A stretch of 64,000 nucleotides of DNA, from positions 1,214,001 through 1,278,000 of the forward strand of contig NZ_CP127389.1 in NCBI RefSeq assembly GCF_030271835.1, in the 5' to 3' direction. Source of the stretch: Proteus appendicitidis (GTDB lineage Bacteria > Pseudomonadota > Gammaproteobacteria > Enterobacterales > Enterobacteriaceae). The position numbers and the translations under genes were made by a program. A model generated the notes under the pieces. The model made no database searches. It had not been told where the DNA came from and worked only from the letters and a program-made list of their open reading frames with translations. This document shows positions 57,558 through 64,000 of this stretch, piece after piece; position 1 is the stretch's first letter; each line of letters starts with the position of its first letter.

Positions 57558-58466
57558 TTATTCTTGTTGCAGCGTGATATCTGCATGATTAATCACTTCA
57601 TTTTGTTCGTTTTTTAATGAGTCAAACAGAATTTGTGCCGCTTTCCCTGGGCTATTAGAATTAAAATAAAGGTTATAACGGATCGCGGGTAAAGCCGGTA
57701 AACCTTCTTTTTCGCCTAATATACGTAAATCATCACCTGAAAGCTCGATGGAACGCGCCATAATGCCTAAACCGGCACGTACTGCGGCTCTGGCACCCGA
57801 AAGTGTTGTCGCAACATAAGCAATCCGCCAACGAATACCTTGTTGATCAAGGTGATTTATCATCATATCGCGGTAAGTGCTAGGTTCATCTAATACAACT
57901 AATGGTAGAGGTTCATCAAGATCAAACCTGAAGTGTTTTCCGCAATACCATAAGGAGGGGGAAACGCGTAATACAATTTTTGGATAACCCACATGTTCTT
58001 CGGTAGAAATAGCTAAATCAAGCTCGTTATTTTCTAACATAGACATTAAAAACGGGCTACGTTTAACAATAATTTCCATAATCAAACGAGGATAGGCACC
58101 AGAAAAACGTGCGAGGAGATCCGGTAAAATCGTGTTGGCGGTGTCATCGGGAGAGCCAATTTTTAAGATCCCATCAATCTCTTCATGCATCAATGAAAGA
58201 CACGCTTCATCATTCAAACGTAAAATACGGCGAGCGTAATTAAGCAGTTGTGTACCGGCTTCTGTCAGTGTTTTATTTCGGCCTTGGCGAGCAAACAGCT
58301 CTTTGCCTATCAGTGATTCAAGCCGTTGCATTTGCTGGCTTACAGCAGATTGTGTACGACAAACAGATTCTGCTGCTGCTGCAAAGGTATTTCCATCGAC
58401 AACAGCAACAAAGGTTCGGAGTAAATCAAGTTCTAAGTTAAAAATAGGGCGCTTTGCGGAAGTCAT
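57558..58466 (-). CDS. LysR-family transcriptional regulator
   Basis: A 302-residue LysR regulator. The N-terminal HTH is at about 12-70 (LDLLRTFVAVVDGNTFAAAAESVCRTQSAVSQQMQRLE). The substrate-binding domain is at about 95-295 (ILKIGSPDDTANTILPDLLARF). It is probably the local regulator of the DHDPS-like and FabZ-like genes downstream and perhaps of the divergent lyase operons. The co-inducer is unknown. Confidence 0.88.
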   Translation of the reverse strand: MTSAKRPIFNLELDLLRTFVAVVDGNTFAAAAESVCRTQSAVSQQMQRLESLIGKELFARQGRNKTLTEAGTQLLNYARRILRLNDEACLSLMHEEIDGILKIGSPDDTANTILPDLLARFSGAYPRLIMEIIVKRSPFLMSMLENNELDLAISTEEHVGYPKIVLRVSPSLWYCGKHFRFDLDEPLPLVVLDEPSTYRDMMINHLDQQGIRWRIAYVATTLSGARAAVRAGLGIMARSIELSGDDLRILGEKEGLPALPAIRYNLYFNSNSPGKAAQILFDSLKNEQNEVINHADITLQQE

Positions 58467-58656
58467 TATAGATATCTCTTAACTGGTGTTGTTGTGCTTA
58501 ATAGAACAAAAGAAAAATATTTTTATAAGACTATTTTGGATGTTACGTAATCAATACTCATACTATGAAGAGTTGAATGAATAATCCATAACAAAGAGCA
58601 ATAATTTCGAGAAGTTATCCATTCTTTGATGAAAAAGGAGAGTAAATGAAGGTAAC

Positions 58657-58675
58657 TACTGATTTTTATACAGTG
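58657..58675. promoter_or_regulatory. LexA-like site upstream of dinG (atypical spacing)
   Basis: TACTGATTTTTATACAGTG has CTG and CAG half-sites, but separated by nine rather than ten bases. It lies 45 bases before the dinG start, where E. coli has a LexA box. It may be a degenerate or non-functional SOS box. Confidence 0.4.
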
Positions 58676-58720
58676 TTATGAGACAATAGCGCCTTTCTTG
58701 AAATCAGTTACAGAGTGGTT

Positions 58721-60835
58721 ATGTCCCTTTCGCAATCCGTTAAAAATCAAATAAGTCAGTGGTATAAAGCCTTACCAGAACATATTGAAGGGTTTATTCC
58801 TCGAGCGCCACAGCGTGAAATGATTGCTGAGGTAGCCAAGACTTTTTCTGATGAAATGGGACGCCATCTTGTTATTGAAGCCCCAACTGGCGTGGGTAAA
58901 ACACTCTCTTATCTTATTCCGGGTATTGCAATTAGCCGTGATGAGAAAAAACCACTGATAATCAGTACGGCAAATGTGGCACTGCAAGATCAAATTTATA
59001 GTAAAGATCTGCCATTACTTAAAAAAATCATTCCTGATCTTACGTTTACTGGCGCTTTTGGTCGTGGGCGTTACTTATGCCCTCGTAATTTAGATGCAAT
59101 TTGTGCAACGGAAGGCGAGCAAATTGACTTAATGTTTTTGCTTGAAGATAAAGTGGATGTGGCGACCAGCGCAGAAAGGGATATTTGCCAAGAACTCAAA
59201 AATGATTTTACCAGTTTCGGTTGGGATGGTTTACGTGATCATCATAAACGAGCGCTAACAGACAGTTTATGGCGTAAAATCAGTACTGATAAAATGAATT
59301 GCTTAGGGCGTAATTGCCAATACTATCATCGTTGTCCTTTCTTTATTGCACGTCGTGAAATTGACGAAGTCGATGTGGTTATTACCAATCATGCTTTAGT
59401 GATGGCGGCAATGGAAAGTGAATCCGTGTTGCCTGATGCTAAAAATCTGCTTTTAGTACTTGATGAAGGGCATCATATTCCTGATGTTGCGCGAGATGCC
59501 CTTGAAGTCGAAGGAGAAATAACCTTAGTTTCCCTTAATAATCAGCTTGATAATATCACTCGACATGTTAGCCAATATTTAGCGCAATTTATTCCTGTAA
59601 AACCGCCTAAATTGGCTGATCCTATTCGTTTTGATGCGCATATTGCTAAGTTACGTGAAGCCTATCAAGAGGTTGATACATTCACGCGAGCGCTATTACC
59701 TGAGCGCAGTGAACAAGATGAATATCTCTTTCCATTGGGGGAATTACCTGAACAACTTCTGTTAAGTTGCCAGACATTATTTAAACTAACGGATGGTTTA
59801 AAAATGCTGGGCGAAGCGATTTTAAACGATTTAACAGAACGGACAGCAAAAGAAGATGTTGTGCGTTTACATCGTGCCATTTTAACTACCAGTAGGATGG
59901 TGGGTTATTTAGAAAATATGGCGAAACTTTGGCGCTTAGCCACATTAGAGCAAACCTCAAAAGCACCAGTATCCAAATGGTTAACTCGCCGTTACGATAA
60001 AAAACAGTCTCATCTCTATTTTCATTGTGCAGGTATTCGGGTTAGTGAACAATTGACGCAATTATTATGGAAAAATATTCCTCATGTGGTGATTACGTCT
60101 GCAACATTACGTTCATTAAATAGCTATTCTCGTATCCAAGAATTGACGGGGTTAAGCGAGCAATTTGATGATCGCTTTATTACGTTGTCTTCACCTTTTG
60201 AGCATCAAAAGCAAGGCAAACTCGTGATCCCCAAAATGCACTATGAGCCAACTATGCTCCATGAACGTGATCATTTAAAAGAGATGGCTCGTTATTTTCG
60301 CCAAGAAATGCAAGAGAATAATCACCGAGGGCAATTGGTTTTATTTAGCAGCCAACGTGCAATGGATGGCTTTTTAGAAGAAGTGAAAGATTTGCGTTTA
60401 TGCTTATTAGTGCAAGGCGATCAGCCACGCTATCGATTAGTTGAAACACATTGCAAGCGCATTGATGCGGGTGATAATAGTGTCTTAATTGGCTTACAAT
60501 CTTTTGCTGAAGGGTTAGATTTAAAAGGCGATTATCTAACGCAGGTACATATCCATAAAATTGCTTTTCCTCCAGTGACTGATCCGGTGATTGTAACTGA
60601 AGGGGAGTGGTTAAAATCACTCAAACGCTATCCTTTTGAAGTGCAAAGCTTACCCAGTGCATCGTTTAATTTAATTCAGCAAGTTGGACGCCTTATTCGT
60701 AGTCATCATTGTCATGGTGAAATTGTCATTTATGACCGACGTCTGTTAACTAAAAACTACGGTTCACGCTTATTAACGGCACTGCCAGTTTTTCCAATTT
60801 ATCAACCGGATATGCCTAAAGAAAAAGACAAATAA
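58721..60835 (+). CDS. dinG: ATP-dependent DNA helicase DinG
   Basis: 704 residues from the ATG at 58721 (MSLSQSVKNQ), which aligns with E. coli DinG; a GTG at 58715 is an alternative. XPD-like superfamily 2 5'-3' helicase: Walker A APTGVGKTLS, the iron-sulphur cysteine region (YLCPRN, then CLGRNCQYYHRCPFF), DEGHH as motif II, SATLRS, and QQVGRLIRS as motif VI. It unwinds R-loops and forked DNA. The [4Fe-4S] ligands appear intact. Confidence 0.96.
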   Translation: MSLSQSVKNQISQWYKALPEHIEGFIPRAPQREMIAEVAKTFSDEMGRHLVIEAPTGVGKTLSYLIPGIAISRDEKKPLIISTANVALQDQIYSKDLPLLKKIIPDLTFTGAFGRGRYLCPRNLDAICATEGEQIDLMFLLEDKVDVATSAERDICQELKNDFTSFGWDGLRDHHKRALTDSLWRKISTDKMNCLGRNCQYYHRCPFFIARREIDEVDVVITNHALVMAAMESESVLPDAKNLLLVLDEGHHIPDVARDALEVEGEITLVSLNNQLDNITRHVSQYLAQFIPVKPPKLADPIRFDAHIAKLREAYQEVDTFTRALLPERSEQDEYLFPLGELPEQLLLSCQTLFKLTDGLKMLGEAILNDLTERTAKEDVVRLHRAILTTSRMVGYLENMAKLWRLATLEQTSKAPVSKWLTRRYDKKQSHLYFHCAGIRVSEQLTQLLWKNIPHVVITSATLRSLNSYSRIQELTGLSEQFDDRFITLSSPFEHQKQGKLVIPKMHYEPTMLHERDHLKEMARYFRQEMQENNHRGQLVLFSSQRAMDGFLEEVKDLRLCLLVQGDQPRYRLVETHCKRIDAGDNSVLIGLQSFAEGLDLKGDYLTQVHIHKIAFPPVTDPVIVTEGEWLKSLKRYPFEVQSLPSASFNLIQQVGRLIRSHHCHGEIVIYDRRLLTKNYGSRLLTALPVFPIYQPDMPKEKDK

Positions 60836-60895
60836 AAAGACCACCTAAAAAATAGGCAGCCTTTTAACGTCATAATGGTGATTTTTTATTAAGAA

Positions 60896-61402
60896 TTAGT
60901 TCTCAATATTGGCTTCAATAAACCATAAGAACTTATCAAGATCACGCGATGCAGCAGTAAACATATCGGCAGTATCTTCGTCTTCAACTTCGTCAATAGC
61001 TTTACGAATATCATTAGCAACAACTGCATAACGATCAGCCAGTGCTTTTAGATGATCTTGCACATCATGAATATCCAGTGGATAAGCTTTCAGTGGTGTT
61101 TTTTTACCGACAACTTGCGCGGTGCCTAATACTGTGCCACCTAATTGAACAACACGCTCTGCGAACTCATCTGTGTGCTGATTAATGGTATCGCGGAAGC
61201 CATCAACCATCTCATGAACAGAAATAAAGTTTCTGCCACGCATATTCCAGTGCGCTTGTTTTGTGATGAGAGATAGGTCGATAAACTGCGTCACCATCTG
61301 TTGCAATAATTCAATAGCGTGCAGTTTTACACTGTCATCAAGGTTATTACGGGTATAAAGCAGAGTTGAAGGTGTGGATTTGACTAATTTAGCAGTACTC
61401 AT
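60896..61402 (-). CDS. dps: DNA-binding protein from starved cells, ferritin-like
   Basis: A 168-residue Dps. Ferroxidase-site residues are in [19 protein letters not shown] and the [12 protein letters not shown] helix (His, Asp and Glu ligands from neighbouring subunits). The lysine-bearing N-terminal tail (MSTAKLVKS) binds DNA. It forms 12-mers that store iron using hydrogen peroxide and compact DNA in stationary phase. A GGGAG ribosome-binding site precedes the start. The order dps-rhtA matches E. coli. Confidence 0.96.
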   Translation of the reverse strand: MSTAKLVKSTPSTLLYTRNNLDDSVKLHAIELLQQMVTQFIDLSLITKQAHWNMRGRNFISVHEMVDGFRDTINQHTDEFAERVVQLGGTVLGTAQVVGKKTPLKAYPLDIHDVQDHLKALADRYAVVANDIRKAIDEVEDEDTADMFTAASRDLDKFLWFIEANIEN

Positions 61403-61612
61403 AATCGTTCTCCCTAAATAATTAATAACTCAATATCTTAATTTCTGTTAATGATGATAGTAAATTATTAATGGTTAGTCTTATCGATTGATACTATTAA
61501 ATTGATAGGTCATCTATTAAAAAAATCTAATCTATCGAAATAGTCTATTTAGAGTAAGACAATGAGCGAAAAATAGCAATGATAGGTCAGTAAAGTTATT
61601 ATTTAATAAGTA

Positions 61613-61634
61613 AAAAGGATCATAAGATCCTTTT
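61613..61634 (-). terminator. Terminator of rhtA
   Basis: AAAAGGATC pairs with GATCCTTTT around a 4-base loop, 43 bases beyond the rhtA stop on the minus strand. Confidence 0.75.
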
Positions 61635-61676
61635 ACATTAATATTGATTTTTTACTGAGTAAAATGAGTTAAATAT

Positions 61677-62585
61677 CTATTTTACTTCTTCAATTTTGGT
61701 TTTGCTTTTCATTGTCGCTGTTGAACCAATAGAGGCTAATACAATAAAGGCTAAGGCAACCCATTGTATTAACGTCAAATGTTCGTGTAAGAAAATAATA
61801 CCAATAAAGGCACCCATACAAGGCTCTAAGCTCATTAAAGTACCAAATGTTTTGGCGGGTAAACGTGTTAGAGCAATCATTTCTAAGGTGTAAGGAAATG
61901 CGGTCGATAAAATTGCAATGGCTAATGCAATCGGCAAAATTGACCAACTAAACATAATGTCAGGGCTACTTTGTAACATACCAATAGGAACGAAAATAAA
62001 GGCAGCAACTAGAGAGCCAATTGAAACCGTTGCCGCACCGTAGCCTTTACCTGCACGTTGTCCGAATACAATATATAATGCCCAGCCGACACCCGCACCC
62101 AGCGCATAAAGAATACCTAGAGGATCTAACCCGTGAATATTATCGCCAATAGGTAGCAATAATCCTAAGCCTGCAATGACTAAAATTATCCATAAAAAGT
62201 CGATGGCTCTGCGCGATGAAAACATAGCAACAGCTAAAGGACCTGTAAATTCAAGGGCAACTGCAATCCCTAAAGGAATGGTTTCAAGAGCAAGGTAGAA
62301 AAGGTAATTCATTGCCCCTAAAGATAAACCATATAGAAACAGTGGCATAATTGACTCGCGGTTAAATTTGAGTCGCCATGGCTTAAAGATAAAAAATAGG
62401 ATCAAAGTACCCAATAATAGACGTAACGCTGTTACTGCTGGGGCGCCAATAACAGGAAATAGGCTTTTAGCAAGGGATGCGCCGCTTTGAATTGAAAGCA
62501 TGGAGAGAAGCAAAAGAAGCACAGGGTAAAACACCTGTAATTTAGCTGAGTGTCTGGCTGACAACATCCTATAAAACCTCATCAA
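61677..62585 (-). CDS. rhtA: Threonine/homoserine exporter, EamA family
   Basis: A 302-residue protein with ten hydrophobic helices in two EamA repeats. It matches E. coli RhtA (SIQSGASLAKSLFPVIGAPAVTALRL, IPLGIAVALEFTGPLAV, TFGTLMSLEP). RhtA exports threonine and homoserine. The start could be the first ATG (62585) or the adjacent one at 62582. In E. coli ompX follows; here a LOG-family gene follows instead. Confidence 0.92.
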   Translation of the reverse strand: MMRFYRMLSARHSAKLQVFYPVLLLLLSMLSIQSGASLAKSLFPVIGAPAVTALRLLLGTLILFFIFKPWRLKFNRESIMPLFLYGLSLGAMNYLFYLALETIPLGIAVALEFTGPLAVAMFSSRRAIDFLWIILVIAGLGLLLPIGDNIHGLDPLGILYALGAGVGWALYIVFGQRAGKGYGAATVSIGSLVAAFIFVPIGMLQSSPDIMFSWSILPIALAIAILSTAFPYTLEMIALTRLPAKTFGTLMSLEPCMGAFIGIIFLHEHLTLIQWVALAFIVLASIGSTATMKSKTKIEEVK

Positions 62586-62898
62586 TAATTAATCGTTATG
62601 TGTTCTCTGTTGGCAGATAACAAAGGATCGCATAATATAAAATAAAATCACCTGCTTTAATATAGCTATTCATTAATAAATATTTTTTGTTTTAATTTAG
62701 TTGAATGAGATTAGCTAAAATATAACTTAATTTATTTTTAATAAAATAAAAAATAATTTCTCATAAATATAAGTATTAATGATGATTAAATATATATATG
62801 AAATAAAAAGCGTAAAAACACTTTTTTTAACCTTTTTTATTAAAAACACCTTCAGTATAATTCCAAGCTCGATTTAACTAGCTAAAAGAGAATAAAAA
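62586..62898. other. Intergenic region between rhtA and the LOG-family gene
   Basis: A 313-base, very AT-rich divergent promoter region. I see no gene, operator or hairpin that I can support. No ompX coding sequence remains. Confidence 0.5.
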
Positions 62899-63477
62899 AT
62901 GAGTAAAATAAAATCTATCGCAGTGTATTGTGGTTCTAGTTTAGGTGCTTCAGATATTTATAAAGAACAAGCCATTATTTTTGCCAAAGAGCTAGTTAAA
63001 CGTAATATTACCTTAATTTATGGTGGTGCTAGTGTCGGCATCATGGGGATTCTTGCTGATACTGTATTAGCCGAAGGCGGAAAGGTGATTGGTGTTATTC
63101 CTACGCTATTAGAAGGGCGTGAAATATCGCATAAAAATCTGACTGAACTGCATGTTGTTGAAACTATGCATCAGCGTAAAAGCAAAATGATAGAACTGGC
63201 TGGTGGTTTTGTCGCTTTACCTGGTGGTTTCGGTACATTAGAGGAGTTTAGTGAAGTCTTTACATGGAGCCAAATTGGTTTGCACCAAAAACCATTGGGC
63301 ATACTTAATATTAATCAATTTTACGATCCACTTTTGATGATGATTGATAAAATGGCAGATGAGCAGTTTCTACATGAAAAATATCGCCATATGGCGATTG
63401 TGGAACAATGTTCTATTCAATTATTAGATAAATTTGAAACGTATACCGCACCGCCTGTAAAAACCTACAATAAATAA
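62899..63477 (+). CDS. LOG-family nucleoside 5'-monophosphate phosphoribohydrolase
   Basis: A 192-residue Rossmann-type protein. The family signature PGGFGTLEEFSEV (about 107-119) and the upstream MHQRKSKM segment are intact, with YGGASVGIMG near the start. LOG proteins release a base from cytokinin-type or ordinary nucleoside monophosphates. Most bacterial members are annotated as TIGR00730 and lack a proven physiological role. It precedes the GNAT gene by nine bases. Confidence 0.9.
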   Translation: MSKIKSIAVYCGSSLGASDIYKEQAIIFAKELVKRNITLIYGGASVGIMGILADTVLAEGGKVIGVIPTLLEGREISHKNLTELHVVETMHQRKSKMIELAGGFVALPGGFGTLEEFSEVFTWSQIGLHQKPLGILNINQFYDPLLMMIDKMADEQFLHEKYRHMAIVEQCSIQLLDKFETYTAPPVKTYNK

Positions 63478-63486
63478 AGGTAAAAA

Positions 63487-63951
63487 ATGATAATAATAAG
63501 AAAAGCAATTTTGTCTGATGTAGAAGAAATTAATACGCTTTACACTTATTTATTTAATGAAATGGCGAATTTACAACCCGATAGATTAAAGCCAGGTAAG
63601 CAAGATGAAGCATTTATTATTAATGGAATAAAAAATAATAAGTTTCATCTTTTGGTTGCAGATTTAGATGGCAAAGTGGTTGGATTTAGCATAGCGCAAA
63701 TTCAAGAAACACCGATGTTTAACTGCTTGGTTCAGCGTAAATACGCTTATATTTATGATATTGTTGTTGACCCTTCTATTCGTAGCCAAGGTACAGGTAG
63801 TTTATTATTAACGGCAATGAAAGAGTGGGCTAAATCAGAAAAAATGACGCATCTTGAGTTATCTGTATTAGCTGAAAATGGTGCGGCTAAGCGTTTTTAT
63901 GAGCGTGAAGGATTAAAAGAAGTGAGCACAGTAATGGGAATTGCTTTATAG
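63487..63951 (+). CDS. GNAT-family N-acetyltransferase
   Basis: A 154-residue GNAT enzyme. Motif A, which binds acetyl-CoA, is VDPSIRSQGTGSLLLTAMKEWA. Motif B is LELSVLAENGAAKRFYEREGLKE near the C-terminus. Substrate unknown. It is probably co-transcribed with the LOG-family gene just upstream. Confidence 0.88.
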   Translation: MIIIRKAILSDVEEINTLYTYLFNEMANLQPDRLKPGKQDEAFIINGIKNNKFHLLVADLDGKVVGFSIAQIQETPMFNCLVQRKYAYIYDIVVDPSIRSQGTGSLLLTAMKEWAKSEKMTHLELSVLAENGAAKRFYEREGLKEVSTVMGIAL

Positions 63952-64000
63952 CAGGAAAAATTTACGTTAATTCTCATAGGATTAAGTGCATAGATAAAAA

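Noticed and set aside
50132-58466. A prophage or integrative element as the source of the metabolic cluster.
   Set aside because: No integrase, transposase, phage structural gene or terminal repeat was seen; the genes look like an ordinary accessory metabolic island.

Overview
The window looks like a chromosomal segment of a Proteus species or a close Morganellaceae relative. Base composition is AT-rich. Protein sequences closely match enterobacterial AroG, GpmA, ModABC/ModE, BioABFCD, UvrB, MoaACDE, YbhFGSR, RhlE, DinG, Dps and RhtA. Gene order follows the E. coli lysT-pnuC-aroG-gpmA-mod-bio-uvrB-moa-ybh-rhlE-dinG-dps-rhtA stretch, with accessory blocks inserted into it. Species level cannot be settled from the sequence alone.

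Layout. 1-6.1 kb: the 3' end of a tRNA-Lys, an ANT(6)-like adenylyltransferase in the slot where E. coli has nadA, then pnuC, aroG, gpmA and modF. 6.2-18.2 kb: a very AT-rich two-partner secretion / contact-dependent inhibition (CDI) island between modF and modE. It holds cdiB, a short cdiA, its cognate immunity gene, and about 5 kb of duplicated and decayed orphan toxin-tail/immunity cassettes. The cassettes include a mosaic copy of the cdiA DUF637 region and four copies of one hairpin terminator. 18.2-22.1 kb: modE, acrZ and modABC with two ModE-type operators. 22-29.2 kb: ybhA, pgl and the bio genes with a BirA operator. 29.2-37.4 kb: uvrB (LexA box plus DnaA boxes), a DUF1266 gene, ybhK, a Moco riboswitch with moaA-moaC-moaD-moaE (no moaB), and ybhL.

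37.6-39.7 kb: a two-gene Septu-type anti-phage module (PtuA ATPase and PtuB HNH nuclease) between ybhL and the ybhRSFG efflux operon. 39.8-49.8 kb: ybhR-S-F-G-cecR, rhlE, dusC, a GlsB/YeaQ-family gene, sseA and a small membrane protein. 50.1-58.5 kb: an accessory metabolic cluster. It encodes a DcuC-type carrier, a cystathionine-lyase-like PLP enzyme, a fumarase/aspartase-superfamily lyase, an MmgE/PrpD protein, a FabZ-like protein lacking the catalytic His, a DHDPS/NanA-family aldolase and a LysR regulator. I infer catabolism of a succinyl-substituted amine or thiol that releases fumarate. 58.7-64 kb: dinG, dps, rhtA, a LOG-family gene and a GNAT acetyltransferase.

How it fits together: molybdate uptake (modABC/modE) feeds molybdenum cofactor synthesis (moa genes under a Moco riboswitch). 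uvrB and dinG are DNA-damage functions. The two most mobile-looking parts are the CDI cassette array and the Septu pair. The best candidates for undescribed biology are the CDI toxin/immunity pairs and the fumarate-releasing cluster.
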